Below are positions 13,301 to 26,098 of a stretch of DNA of 64,000 nucleotides, piece by piece. Location: positions 3,766,501 to 3,830,500 of the forward strand of contig CM044860.1 in the NCBI GenBank assembly GCA_024500155.1, written 5' to 3'. Origin of the DNA: Chenopodium formosanum (Eukaryota; Streptophyta; Magnoliopsida; Caryophyllales; Amaranthaceae). The notes below the pieces were generated by a model, which was not told the origin of the DNA, searched no databases, and was given only the letters and a program-made list of their open reading frames with translations. Position 1 is the stretch's first letter; each line of letters opens with the position of its first letter. A program made the position numbers and the translations under genes.

Positions 13301-14620
13301 TCAAAACATTCATATCTCAGTACTAAGGCAACCAACTGAAAAATAAAATTCTGCTATTATTCTCAGTATAATTATTAATCATATTTATTGTATTTTCTGA
13401 ATAATACTGTAATATTTGTCATATTACGTATATCTATCTATAACTTTTACTACTACGATGGAGTACACAGGATATCAACACACTTATAATCGATGTAACA
13501 TGGAATAAATACACACATTATGTAGTATCTATCTAACTTTATGAACTAGAAAATTAGAAAAATTAAGGAAATTCATCATACTTAATTATGTAGGTCCAAG
13601 TTTTTTTATTTTCGATTATGCATATTAAATGTGTATAATTAATGTTGTTTACGCGAAAATCCAAAGCTTAGATACTTGATGTGACCCTTGTCTTTTGAAG
13701 AAAGTAGTTGATTCATTTTGGTTTGGTTGTACTTGTTACATTTGCTAGCCCATGTGACGGTACTCACTCGTCGCCGCTAACACATAATTCACATATAACA
13801 TCATCTAATTTTCATTAATTCCAAGACCTGTAACAGTCCTACGTAACCATACCACACAACACGACTCAAAGTAGCGCACAATATATGTGACCCTAACAAA
13901 CAACAAACGGCTAATATTATTGGTACATACTATAACATCTGACGACTAATAGATAATATAAAATTATTATTATGAGACAGAAGGAGTAATAATACGTACC
14001 TTACAGAGAGACATGAACTCGTGATCAGAAACACGATCACCAAGTCCAAGATCAGGCAAATGATCACCAAATTCCTCCAAAACGACCTCTTTTTTCTTCT
14101 CCCAAACCAAAACACCTCTACCCTTAACAAAACCAGTAGCCTTCTTAGTCTTAGGATTAACCTCAATCTGAGTCCCTAACACCTTATCAGCACCCAAATA
14201 CTCCTTGACAAAGGTTTCAACCATAATAGTCGGGTTCGCGGTCACAACAACTTTTTTACCTTCACACTTATCAAACACCTCCCAACTATCCTTCCTTACA
14301 TCCGCAGCGTAGAACCTCGGGAGCACGGCCCGTGCCGCGAGCTCGATCTCGCGGACCTTAAGCCCGGCAAAGGAAATGAAGATCATAGTCTGAATGGCTA
14401 ACGATTCTGAGACGAATAAATAGGAGAAAATAATGAAAGGAAGTGATAAAAGAAGGAAAAACCCTCGTAAAAGACTTCCTGCTTCAACAGCTACTAACAT
14501 GAAGTAAGGAAAAGATGAAGATTTTAATAAAAGTGTTCCATCTAAATCAGCTGCAACACTTTTGTATGATTTTTTTTCTGTGTTACATTCAGAAATTGGA
14601 GGGAATTTCAACTTACCCAT
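10363..14620 (-). CDS. GPAT4: Glycerol-3-phosphate sn-2 acyltransferase, GPAT4/GPAT8 type (cutin), 3 exons
   Basis: This land-plant bifunctional enzyme moves an acyl group (usually an omega-oxidised fatty acid) from acyl-CoA to the sn-2 position of glycerol-3-phosphate, then dephosphorylates the product to a 2-monoacylglycerol for cutin. It acts at the ER. Exons are 14620-14000, 11874-11312 and 10684-10363; the splices are in frame and give 501 residues, against about 503 for Arabidopsis GPAT4. The phosphatase (HAD-like) motif DLDGT is at residues 25-29 and a GLGDRVSDH motif at 192-200, so the phosphatase residues appear intact. The acyltransferase block NHRTALD has H309 and D314, and EGTTCREP starts at 373. 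A hydrophobic segment follows residue 240. The N-terminus FPPISEC and the C-terminus LLGGNDGKVESI place it with GPAT4/8 rather than the suberin GPAT5/7 group, which I judge from memory. The first intron is 2.1 kb. Confidence 0.95.
12761..12874. repeat. 57-bp tandem duplication in GPAT intron 1
   Basis: Two nearly identical units start at 12761 and 12818 (tcaaacactattttgagtat and onward) and differ by about one base. The high identity suggests a recent event. Confidence 0.9.
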
Positions 14621-14681
14621 GTTTTTTTTTTGGGGGGGGTGGATTATTATTATGAATGAAGAAAAAGGGTGAAATGGGGGG

Positions 14682-14689
14682 ATATATAT
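14682..14689 (-). promoter_or_regulatory. Possible TATA box of the GPAT gene
   Basis: TATATATC on the minus strand lies about 65 bp upstream of the start codon, a plausible TATA position with a short leader. The assignment rests on position alone. Confidence 0.3.
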
Positions 14690-17600
14690 GGAGGATAATT
14701 GAGTTTGAGGAGAGAGAAAATGGAGGGTGTGGGTTGGCCAACGGTTGGGAAAGAAGAGGTGGTAATATCAAGTTTGTTTTTTTCAGTGAATTGAATTGAA
14801 GAAAAGATGTGAAGGAAAAAGGAAGATTGAAAAGAAGAAGAAGAAAGGAGAAAAAAGAGTGGGTTGGAAGTTGAAGGTGTATTAAATGGGTTTTATTTAT
14901 TGCTCCTACTATTTGGTGTATTAGCGTGTTGTGGGAACTTTAAGATATGTTTCTATGATTTGGGATAATTAATTAGCTTACTATTTACCCCTACTATGGA
15001 GCGTTAATGATGTTTAATTCGACACAACTTTAGTTACCAGTTAGCTTATTCAGTAATACTGTAATAAAGTTTAAAGAGGTAATCTAAATTTAGTGTTAAT
15101 GATACTAATTTAACTTTAGCATAGTTTTACTAATTAGTTAGTTTAGTTGGTAAAGTTTTAAAAAAGGTACGTAAAACAACTTGAAATAATATACATTTCC
15201 GTCATATGTGAATTTAGTAATATTATATGATAATGTAATAAAGCGTATTGTCATAATGTTTATGGAGTTATGGATATGTTTTTAAGCTAAGCTGTGATGA
15301 ACGTTAGTTAATACAGCTAATTAAATTAGTAAGTTATACGAAGTATATTTTACATATGATCTGCTAGATTAAAGGACGAAGAGTGTGTACAACTTGAAAC
15401 AAAATATGAATCATGAATTTACTTCACATGGTACTTGGTGGTATATATGACTACTTCAATGTGATTATACATATGTACTGTGTGAAAACTACAACTACTA
15501 TATATAGTTGTAACAGTTGCAATGATATTTAAATTATGATAAAGCAAGCACTCATTTCTTTCATCTACATTGACTTTCATTTACTTTAATTTTCACAAAT
15601 TGTCTTTTACCTTTTTATATTGTATCTTTGATCCATATAGAGAAGGAGTACTTTTTAATAGTAACCAATTATAAATAGAGGTAAAAGAATTAAGGTTAGC
15701 CTGATGTTTCCATTACTCTTTACTATATATATATATCTAACAAGGCAAATTATGATTAGCATATAGTATTACTACTAATATAGCTTAGATTTCTTTTAAA
15801 TCAATATATTTGTTACCGATCAACGTCATGATATATTATGGTTAGAAAAACTGAAGTTTGAAAAAAGCATGAATCATAATAATAGATAAGCATTAGAATA
15901 ATGATAGAGATTATACCCTAAATGAATTAGTCATATAATAAGATAAAGCTACTAGAAGTAGTTTGTTCGGACCAACAAATTTAGAGGAAGAACAAAAACA
16001 AAGAAAGAAGGTAAAATCTCCAAGTTTCCAACTAACACATCTACTTGATTCAGAAAGTATATTCAATGTTATCTCCCTCGCCCCCCCTTTTTTGGTCCCT
16101 TTTGTTAATTGTTACTAGTTCAAAACATAAGTTACACCTTTCTTTTGGAATAAAAGGGTTTTATGATCAATGCTAAATGGTGGCCCGTGTTTCGTGTTTG
16201 GGTCCAACATGGGTGTCGAGTAGGACGGGTTGTCCGGAGAGAGGAGTAAGAGTCGAGGAGCCTTGGACTTAAGATCAGGAATGTGAAAGGCATACGTCTT
16301 ACCACTAATAAGTTAATTGTCATAGACGAGCCTTTCTTAAAAAAAATAATTTTCTATATATAGAATAACGATGATTGCTAGAGTAGTGTAGTAACTTTCT
16401 TATAGATCAAATCTGTAGCATTACCATATCGATTTTGTTCCTTAATGTTTTTAACACTTAATTAGGTCTTTCGTACTTTTTTTTTTTTTTTGGTGCGAAT
16501 GAGAGGCTAAGCCTCGAGAAGGTCCTCCGTACTTAATTGCATGAGAATTAAGGGCACTAAACAAGAAAGTGTAATGTGATGTAGTGCAACAATTGGAGAC
16601 ATCAAATCATGACTAGGTTATTAACCAACCTACCCTCGAATAATTAAGGGTGTTTGATTTTAATTAATACTTGTAATTTGTTTCAACTTATGTAACCTAA
16701 TCTTATTTTATTTGATATTTGCTGAACTTTTTAATACGTTTAACCTTAGGTCATATTGTTTGATCTTAGCTTATTTAATTTAAACTTAATTACTTTGTCT
16801 AAAACATGGCAATACAAGTACGTCAAACAGAAAATAATCTCATATGCAATAGTATGTACCCCGTAAGTCACAAACGGTACATTATCAATTCCTTTTTAGA
16901 TGACAATGGCTATTAATTTCAAACAAATAAATCAAAGTACATCGTTGTTACTATAGTAACAAAAGCTTTTTTCGACCTTGGATAAATAAAAGCTAAGATA
17001 AGAGTACTCTTCAATGAAGTAGGATTATTAATGCTTATGACTGTGATGTAACTTTTGGATGTACCAAATTCTTGAAATTTTGGTGCATTCATATTCTATC
17101 TCATGCTAAGTTTATCATGCCGACCATGCAATTCATAATAATAAGTCGTGCTTTCTTTTTTATTTTAAGCTTACAAAAAGCTAGTTAATAAGAATTTTCA
17201 TCAAGCTAGGAATAAATAGATTGCTTTAAATTTAAAAACCGCAAATTTAGATGGAGAAAATTATCAAAGTAAAGACTGCTCCATTTTAACATCTAGTTGC
17301 TAGCCTTGTACTAGTACTAGTATTAATAATATGCCCTGCTGAATAATTAATGTCCACATGTGAAGAATTGAAAGAATAATAAAACAGAAATTGCTGTAAT
17401 TTGTAGGTAAGAATTAATTGAGGGTAGGTAGGTTAGGACTTAAGGGATATTAGACAACCTTATAAAGTATGTACAAATTCTTAGTTGTTCTCGATTATAC
17501 TTAGATCGAGCTAAGTGTATTCATATTATTATTTTTTTTTTTTTTTTTTGCTCAATTTATAATTTATTTATTTAACTAGGTTACCCCGTGCGATGCACTT

Positions 17601-20600
17601 TTAGAATTAATCTTTTTTGTAATTTATGTTCTGTTGCATGACATTATATATGAATTTTATTTTATTTTTTTATTTTTTTTTATTTTTTGACGAGAGACAT
17701 TATATATGAATATTAGACTTAGATATAAAAATAATCACAAAGTGTTGGGAAAGTAAAAAAAATAAAAAAAATTGAACCCATTAGGAGAGAAACTTGGTTA
17801 ATTGAATTTTATATAGACAATTATACATTGAAGTCAAAAGTGTAGATTGGAAATAAAAATTAAAAAATCCTTAATAATTAATGTGATGACATCACACATA
17901 GAATTTGAGGGAAATCAATACTTCAATCAATATTGTATATTAAAGTAATCACCAGGATTATTGTAATAGCACACGTGTTGCATTCCCAATAAAAATTATC
18001 CCGCCAGATTTTTTTTTTCTTTTTCCTTTAAAAATAATAAGATAATTGATTAAAAAAAAGAGAGAGAGAGAATATGCAGCCTAAAAATTAGAACAATAAC
18101 AACTTTAAATAAATAAATAAATAATTAAATTGTTAATCTATAAAATGTATATTCTCTTCAATCTTTAATTTTTAATCAATAAAATGTATTTTTTTCGTTT
18201 CTTACTAAAGAAGGATTTTAACTAAATTTTAAATTCATAACTTGTAAGCAAACTAGTGAACTACAAATAGAAATACTCTACATTAACGTATCATATCTTT
18301 AATAATTTGATAGCATAATTAAATATTTTAATGTATACACAATCTATTAACAAATACAAAGTACAAACTTCGAGTAATTTGAAAAAAATAATTTTTTTCA
18401 TGTGAATATCCGAGGGTTGCTCGGGCAAAAAACTAATTTTTTAATATAAGAATGACATGTACGATAATTTGAAGGTCGATGATATCAGCAATGTTTTATT
18501 TTTGTAATATGGAGTAGTTAATAGATGTTCTCCAAATAGCCAAAATTGATATAGTGATATATAAAAATAAAATTAAAGTCTTGTAAAAAAAAATAATAAT
18601 AAAATTAAAGTAACATTGTCCACATTTAACTTTGGGGGTACTCGTGAACAAAATAGAGCGAGAGTTGAGCAGTATATGTACAATTGTAGAAGTATGTGTA
18701 CAGTTGTAGAAGGGTATATACAGTTGTTAGTTAACATGTTTGTCTAGGAAATGTTAATTCATAGAGCTGAGTACCATAATTATCAACAAGCACACTTTAT
18801 AGTATAACAGCGACAGTAGTTTAATGCCTTCAACTGTATTTACGGCCTACCATTATATGCTAATGCTGCTGCACAGTGTCCATAAGACCATAAACTTGAG
18901 TTATACTCTTAAATGTTCCACAATGGCTAAACCAAAATTTCAAATATGGCCTAGCTCGACTCGACTCGAATAGGCTTAATTGGTGCCACTGATTGTACTT
19001 TTGGCTTACTATATTGGCTAGTTCAATATCAGTTGAATGTATATGACTCAACCCCCAAATACAACTTGGATCGAATTTGATCCTTATATGTTATATCCCA
19101 CTTGTCAACTTTATAGACTAAAGAGGTTGGTCGTTGCTCACTCTGTTAAACCGTAATAATGGGCATATGTCAGTTATCTCTCATTATAAAAAAAGACAAA
19201 GGTGTTCTCAAATGTAAGTTTCCCATTTTCAAATAGTTTTAGAATGAAACTTCATAGTAAACTTATAAGTTACAAATAAACCATATATCCAAGCTTATTT
19301 ATCACGATCTGCTCTCATATTAATTTATCTTGTTCAAGTTCTCCCAATAAGACATTTTTTTTATTGTTGTCTATTGTCAATTATGATCCAAATGGCATTT
19401 ATGAACATAAACCCATCCTAGAAAGCTAATTGGATGTAAAAACTCTCAATTTTTTAAAGTGACATTTGAATATGAATCCATAAAACTAGTAATAATGGGG
19501 TCAGTCAAACACTCAAACATGACATACATAGTGTTTGGCAACGAATAGTATTGAGGAAAAGAGGGGTCTACCATCATTTGTTGTCGTAGACAATGAACAC
19601 AGCCCTAACAAGTTTCTGTATAAAAGCTAAATGTTCTGTTGAGCCCATGAACAATCCACATGTGAGCATTTTTCTTGTCCCACACTAAACACTAAAGGGG
19701 GAGTGTAGTGGTTATGAAATCCCACATTGAAGAATTCAAGAGTTACCACCACAATATAAGGCTAAGGGGCTACTCCCCTCATTGCCATATGGTTTTGAGG
19801 TGGAACCTCCTTGGTCTTATAAAGTGGTGGACTTGCACTCTCCCGTGACGGGTGCGGCCCAGACCCGTATTTAACATGTTCAGTTTTCTTCTGGCCCCAA
19901 TTAATCAATTATGGGTTTGCTTGTCGTACTTCACCCATATACCCTTAAAATGGGCCTCTTTTGTATGTTTAGTGTCATTTATTGTCTAAATGGATCTTGA
20001 ATGTAAATTAAACCAATGAACTACGAAATATATTAGAGAGTATGACCCTTTAAATGGGCTCTAATGACAGTGTGTGGGCTCTAGTAACAGTGTGTAGACC
20101 TATCTGGATGTTTTGTCAAAATAAAATGGTTAAGCGTGTTGGTTTCGAGTTAATTTTCCAAATATAAGCCCTTAATCCATTTAAGTTCGGATCGGTTGGT
20201 GACTCTTAGTTAACTAATCGGGACAAGAATCCTTGACTCAAACCAACTTGTTTTAATTTGTGTTGGAGTTCTCTTGGTTACACAATATCAATAGCCAGTT
20301 AGCTACACGACGTAGAACTGCTCCTGAAGTTGCCATGATTAAAAATGACATCAGATTTCATATATGATAGACTTCATAAATCATTATGTTGCATAATCCA
20401 AGGTACATTATAGAACATCTTTGGCTTATCGGTACTCGGCAGGGTAATTACTATTAAGGCTCTAAGTCGCAATCAAGATGAATGTTAGTTATACAAGAAT
20501 CTTTGACATTTGGATGCAGCAGAATCGGATATATAAAGCGTTAGTTTAAAACTGATTTCGGAGTTACAGGATGGTTGTTTTCTCTTAGTAGATAGAACAA

Positions 20601-20906
20601 TGTTGCAACTCCGATACTGTAGTTAATTGATGATTGTAATGGAGGATTAGGATAGCCTGAAGTTGTCAAAAGTCGTAAAACGATAAAACCACATAGAAGA
20701 TTCGGGGGGCTTATAACTTGCAAGTTACTTAAAACATTGAAAAACAATTTAGAAGCTGTCATAAAATTAAGCATAATAAATCAAGTTAAGATATTCACAT
20801 CCTCATACAACAACTTCATTACAAAAACATGGTAACAAAAAATAGATAAGAAGTCCTTGAACAAACAAGCACAAACAGCATCAGACAATTCAAGAAACAT
20901 CCTTTT
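14690..20906. other. 6-kb gene-poor AT-rich intergenic region
   Basis: I saw no convincing coding exon on either strand. The region contains poly-A/T tracts, a fragment near 17577-17600 (accccgtgcgatgcac) that resembles ends of common plant repeats, and the LTR-like segment at 19704-19876. The first few hundred bases are the GPAT upstream region and the last few hundred are the 3' flank of the aquaporin gene. Confidence 0.55.
19704..19876 (+). mobile_element. Possible solo LTR/TRIM-like element with snRNA-type USE and TATA motifs
   Basis: The 173-bp segment begins TGTAGTGG and ends TTTAACA, compatible with LTR termini (TG..CA). It contains ATCCCACATTG at 19719-19729, one mismatch from the plant snRNA upstream element, and TATAAG at 19755. 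It is GC-richer than its surroundings. No 5-bp target duplication is obvious. It could be an LTR fragment or a small-RNA promoter, and I favour the LTR. Confidence 0.35.
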
Positions 20907-23397
20907 TTAAGATCCAGACTTGAATGGAATAGCCCTGATCACCACCTGGTGGTACAATGCAGCCAAAGCAGCTCCGACGAAGGGTCCAACCCAGAAAACC
21001 CACTGCACATACACAAGGAGAAAAAGGGTCATTAGAGTCGAGTATACAAAAGAACACGGCAATAGGGTCACATTAGTACGTAGGGAAATTGGGCTGCTGC
21101 TCATTGGCTCCATATGAATTTATGGTTTTGCAACAAATGACTCATTAATGCTTAATATGTTTTGCTAATAAGAAATAAGAACATAATACGATAGGAAGTA
21201 GCAGGTAGGTCGAGTAGACATACATGATGATCCCAAGCATGGTCCTTGTTGTAGATGATGGCAGCACCGAGACTCCTGGCAGGGTTGATGCCGGTACCTG
21301 TGATGGGGATGGTGGCCAAGTGAACCAAGAACACGGCAAATCCAATAGGCAGTGGTGCCAAAATCTGCATTTATTTAGGAACAGGAGTACTATAAGTTAC
21401 CATCATTATATATATGTTGCAGTAGTAAAAAGAACAAGTCATTTACAATCTTAGACCCTGATGTTAACATTCCACCACCCTGATATAAATTCAGGTGGTA
21501 CAACAAATCAAGATAGCCAATTAATATCACTGCAATCTCAGATAGTACTGTGTTAAGCAACATTTATAGCTTGCTTATCAGTTAAGGGGTGTTTATGTGC
21601 AAATTTAAGAATCTTTTCAGTTAACACATCAATTTTCCCCCAGATATACTCATGTATGCTTATTGCTTCAGCCATCACAATATATCACATATATAATCCT
21701 CTAATCCAAATTTTTGTCTAAAATTTAGCCAAATTAACCTCATTATAGACACTAAGCTAATGACTTATGAGGAACAATTCAGAGTAATCTAGAAGTAATT
21801 AGAGCTCCCAAATCAGGTGTTTGGGTCAAGTTTGAGCAAACTAAAGTAATATTGGGTCAATTATACTTGGATTGCTTACAAAAATGAACTAACGATGCAT
21901 GAAATTTATGCAATACATATCTACTCCCTGCTCCCTCCATCCTTTGATTAAATGGTCATTTATTTTTCATTTTTCACGGGAATTAAGGATTACAAAAACA
22001 AACACTTCATACTGGAACGAAGGGAGTAACACTTAGAGATAAAAAGGAGTTAGAGAAGAGTGAAAGAAAAGGCTTACAGGAACATGGGAATCCCTAGCAC
22101 TCCTCTTAGCATCAGTGGCAGAGAAAACAGTGTAGACAAGAACAAAAGTGCCAACAATCTCAGCACCAAGACCATCACCTTTGGTGTAACCATGGTTAAC
22201 CACATTGGCTCCACCTCCCTGCATTTCATAGATGTTTGGCTGGAAACCCTTAACCACACCAGCACCACAGATGGCTCCTAAACATTGCATTATCATGTAA
22301 AATACAGCCCTTGTTAAGGACAGTTTCCTTGCCAATAGCAGACCAAATGTCACTGCTGGGTTTATGTGACCACCTGTCCAATATATACACTATCTTTGTT
22401 CAGTTTAACCTTATTAACCAAAAATTTTAACATTTATCTATTATTAACCACTGCAATTAATTACATTTAACAGAGAGAAAAAATAACACTTTCCTTATCC
22501 TTCTGTCTTAATTACTGTAATTTTTTTAAAACTTGAAGGTTTTTTTTAAACATCTAAGTTCCCAAATTTTACCCCAAAAAGCTGATAATTTTCTTAAAAT
22601 AAAACATTATTAACCCAAAAAATAGAACATGAATACTTAATTAACCATTTCAATTAGTTACATTTACCAGGAAAAGGTAAAAATTGACACTTTCTTTGTC
22701 CTTTCATCCTAAGCTCTCTACCTTTAAAGCTCAAAACTATATTATTTTTAAGCATAAAACAGAAGCTAAAATTTAAAACTAAACTGAAAAAGGAATAAAC
22801 AAGCTTAAGAATGTTATTTAAACCAGAAAATTCAAAACCTAAAAACAATAAATGAAAGATAACCCCGAATTAGCTTTCATCTAACACACATTTATATACA
22901 AAAGCTCAAGTTCTACACATAAACCAAAAACATAATTTTAAAAAGCATAAAATAAATCCAAGAAAAACCCAGAAGCAATTACAAGATCTAATGAACTAAG
23001 AACACAAAATCAACCCAAAAAGTTCAAATCTTTAGCAAAAATTTAAATAATAACAAGAGTTAAGAAACAGACCTGAAATACCAGCAGTGCAGTAAACAAG
23101 AGCAAAGATCATACCACCAAAAGCCCAAGCAATACCCTGAATACCAACAGAAGCACACATATTGGGAGCTCTTTTAACACCCATGACAGTTAATACAGTT
23201 ATGTAAAGGAACAAGAATGTTGCCATAAACTCAGCAATTCCAGCCCTCCAAAAAGACCATGATTGAAGCTCCCCTGGCTCAAACAATGGTGCTGGTGGTG
23301 GCTCTTTGTAGTCCTTTGATTGTGCTGATGTTCCCAATGGTTGCCTTTCTGAGTACTTGTTTGCTCCTAATCTTACATCTTCTTCTTTCCCCTCCAT
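20907..23397 (-). CDS. PIP1: PIP1-type plasma membrane aquaporin, 4 exons
   Basis: This is a six-helix MIP channel of the plasma membrane intrinsic protein 1 group, which conducts water (and in some members CO2) and often needs PIP2 partners to reach the membrane. Exons are 23397-23073, 22373-22078, 21364-21224 and 21002-20907, giving 285 residues, the normal PIP1 length. The N-terminus MEGKEEDVRLGANKYSERQP is diagnostic for PIP1. The two pore motifs are GGHINPAVT (NPA at residues 113-115) and GTGINPARS (NPA at 234-236, followed by the selectivity-filter R237). The loop-D sequence ARDSHVP contains the histidine linked to pH gating in PIPs. The short tail FKSGS lacks the PIP2 phosphorylation extension. 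The three-intron structure matches plant PIPs. A Stowaway-like element sits in intron 2. The exact PIP1 paralogue number cannot be assigned from sequence reading alone. Confidence 0.96.
21924..22026. mobile_element. Degenerate Stowaway-like MITE in PIP1 intron 2
   Basis: The element runs from ta|ctccctgctccctccatcc to gaacgaagggag|ta. The ends are inverted and bounded by TA, as expected for Tc1/mariner-type MITEs. The interior is diverged. Confidence 0.55.
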
Positions 23398-23507
23398 TTT
23401 CTTCTCTCTCTCTCTAGCTTATTACTTTCTCTCTCTAGAATTGTCTAGAAGTTGATGGAATAAATGAATGATAAATTGGAGTGAGAGAAAAGAGTAAAAA
23501 GAGTGTG

Positions 23508-23515
23508 TTTTTATA
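23508..23515 (-). promoter_or_regulatory. TATA box of the PIP1 gene
   Basis: TATAAAAA on the minus strand lies about 110 bp upstream of the ATG, followed by a CT-rich leader (ctctctctct on the plus strand around 23402-23435), a layout common in highly expressed plant genes. Confidence 0.5.
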
Positions 23516-23863
23516 GGGAAAGATGATTGCTTTATGGAAGGGAGTGTGTGAGTACTGGCTAGTAAGTTCTTGAGTTTTGATAACAACAAAACAAAACAAA
23601 AACAGGGGATTCTTTTTAGTTTAATTAATTGCATTTTTAAGAATAGTTTAATTATGAAAAAGGTTGTTGCTTTATCTCATATACAAGTATGACCACTATG
23701 GCCTCTGAGTTGTTAGCAACGATCGATGGCCAAAACGGATAATAGACAAAATTAATGTAAGCAATAAAATATGAAATACTCACAAATTTATAAGTTTTAG
23801 AAGTAAGATAATACGCTCAAAATATTGATGTATAGTGTGAATACCTTGTGTAAAGTAGTTTGA

Positions 23864-24005
23864 GGGTCTGTTTTGTTCTACTTAATTTCAGTTCAGTTCA
23901 GTTTCTAATTTCCTTCGCTTATAAACAATTCATTTCAGCTATATTTAGTACAATTCAGTTCCAATTAATTCAGTCTGGTTATTTTCAATGAATCAGAACG
24001 AGCCC
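23864..24005. mobile_element. Tourist-like MITE, copy B (TGA target duplication)
   Basis: The element starts GGGTCTGTTTTGTTC and ends AATCAGAACGAGCCC, flanked on both sides by TGA. The interior has the family's ttcagttcagttcagtttctaatt and ataaacaattcatttcag stretches in inverse orientation relative to copies A and C. The paralogous site near 31404 (agtttgagtaatt) lacks the element, so the boundaries are supported by an empty site. Confidence 0.85.
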
Positions 24006-24204
24006 TGAGTCGTTATAGAATTGACTTCTTTGTAATATGTTCGGTAAAAAAGAATAAAATAAACATGTTTAAGAGGTTGTAGAGGATATACGAGGGCCGA
24101 TGACAATGGCAAGTTAGCAACTCATAAAACTATACAAGGACTAATAATGATATTCAATTATTCATAGTAAAATGAGTATACCATCACCAAATACAAAACA
24201 CCAA

Positions 24205-24545
24205 GGCCTTGTTTGGCAATTGGCTGTTGGCTGTTGGCTGTTGGCTGTCGGCTGGTTTGATTGGCTGGTTTGACTGGCTGTTTGTATTGGCTTTTTTGTT
24301 GGCTGTATGACTTTTAATTAGTCTTAAAACATGTTTGGTAAAATTGGTTGTTTGATGTTATTAGTAACTTAGGTAGCCAAAAGCCAAAAGCTACTCCAAG
24401 TAGCTTTTTCATTTTGGCTTAAAAGCCAGCTTTTCAGTTGGCTGAAAAAGCCATTTACCAAACACAAATTTTGGATGTTTGACCAAATAAAAAAGCCAAA
24501 AGCCAACCAAAAAGCCAATGAAAAGCCATTTACCAAACAAGCCCC
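24205..24545. mobile_element. hAT-like MITE rich in TTGGCT/AGCCAA motifs
   Basis: The left end ggccttgtttggc pairs with the right end accaaacaagcccc, with many internal ttggctg and agccaaaagcc words that could fold into a long hairpin. The duplicated locus near 31578-31590 lacks it, which confirms insertion. The exact ends and target duplication are uncertain by a few bases. Confidence 0.7.
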
Positions 24546-25000
24546 AAATATTACCAAATTTAGCTAATAGAAAGAATTTACTAAGATTAGTAAAGTAAAG
24601 AAAGAAGAATATTAGGAGGGTATTAAAAATGGGATTAGTGAAGATGTTTCCAGAAAATGGCAGAATACATAAAGACATGTCTCTGTCACGAGGCTGCCCT
24701 AATTGTTATTCCACCAAACCTCCCCACTCACTGTCTGTTTTTTTACTCTTTGTTGGATTGGATTTTACACCACTTTTTTTTTTACTGCTAAGGTTAATAA
24801 GAATTAAAAAATGGCAAATGAAAAATGACAAAATAGAAATGAAGAGAGAAAGTGGGACAGAAAATTCAAAATAGGTCCTGGAAGAAAGTGGGACGGTCTA
24901 GACTACCCGTTGGGCGGTGGGTCAAGGAACAACCCAACTACCACTCTCCAACTCACCTTTTTTTTTTTTTTTTTTTTTTTTTTGCTAATTACTTTTTATA

Positions 25001-25090
25001 CTACTTCCGTTTCATATTATCTGCAACGATTTGACATAAAATAGAGTGGAAAAATGTCTAATCGTTGCAAATAATATGAAACAGAGGTAG
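25001..25090. mobile_element. 90-bp Stowaway-like MITE (near-perfect hairpin)
   Basis: ctacttccgtttcatattat at the left and ataatatgaaacagaggtag at the right are inverted repeats flanked by TA. The arms extend inward through gcaacgatt and aatcgttgc, so most of the element can fold on itself. Confidence 0.85.
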
Positions 25091-25427
25091 TAATTATAAA
25101 CCGAAAGATTATGAAAAAAATACTCCCTTTGTTTTATACTAGTATAGCACCCGTGTAATAGCACAGTTTTGATAGTTCAAATATTATATCTCACAAGATC
25201 GAAAACAAAGTTAGCTTAATGCATAATAGTGATATTTTTTTACTTTATTTAATTATTCATTTACAATAATGTGTATCATGATATTGCATATAATAATTTT
25301 AATTTAATGTTGAAATTTAAATTTAGAGATATAAAAGGGTTTATGACCTTAACATATTTTACCTTTAAATAAGAATGGCTCATACAATTCATGCCCATTT
25401 ATATATGTCATCATATATTACCTAGGG

Positions 25428-26098
25428 ATGACAATGGATTTAGGAACCGACCTAGCCCCGGTTAGACCCGACCCATATTTTAGGGTATGAGTCTTAATGG
25501 ACTATGGGTAAAATCTGAATCTAAGTCCATTGGGTCCGGTTCTGAAAGGTTTAAACCCAACACCCGGCTCATTTTCAACCTATAGACTTGTAGATTTTTT
25601 TTTATATAAAAAATTACATAAATCATAAGTTATCTAATCTAAGAATCAGATAAAGAAAAACCTTATGAACATAACTCCAAACTATAGCCGCCTCTTCTCC
25701 AAGGGCTCTAAGTCAAACGGCCCCTAGCTCTTACTCTCATCAAGTCGATTTGTCGTATGTTTAGTAGTATGTTTTTACATGTACTTTTTTATTTATATGA
25801 ATTTTTTTTTGATATGCACTATGCAGCAAAATTGTTTAACATATTTGTATGTATAGTCACACAAGTAATATGATGGTTATAATATATATATATATATATA
25901 TATAAGTGATTGAAAAAATCAATATTAGAACCATTTTAAGCCCGTTTTAGGCTTGACACTTGCTAAACCCAACATATCTTTGTTTGGGGCTAATTTTATT
26001 TAGACCTAGTGGATCCAAGTCACATCTGGAAGAACCTCCAAGAATCTGGGTCTGGATCTTGTCAAAGCCAGCCCAGATTTGACACATTGTCATTTCTA
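25428..26098. mobile_element. Probable DNA-transposon remnant with degenerate inverted ends
   Basis: The left end carries gggatgacaatgga followed by 'gacccgaccc'-type words. The right end carries cagcccagatttgacacattgtcatttc, roughly its inverse. Such 'gatgacaatgg ... cccgaccc' ends are common on non-autonomous DNA elements in plants. There is no coding capacity. A (TA)n tract lies near 25880-25904. Boundaries are approximate. Confidence 0.4.

Noticed and set aside
16132..16323. 63-residue minus-strand frame in the gene-poor region
   Set aside because: Composition and length are as expected by chance; no homology recognised.
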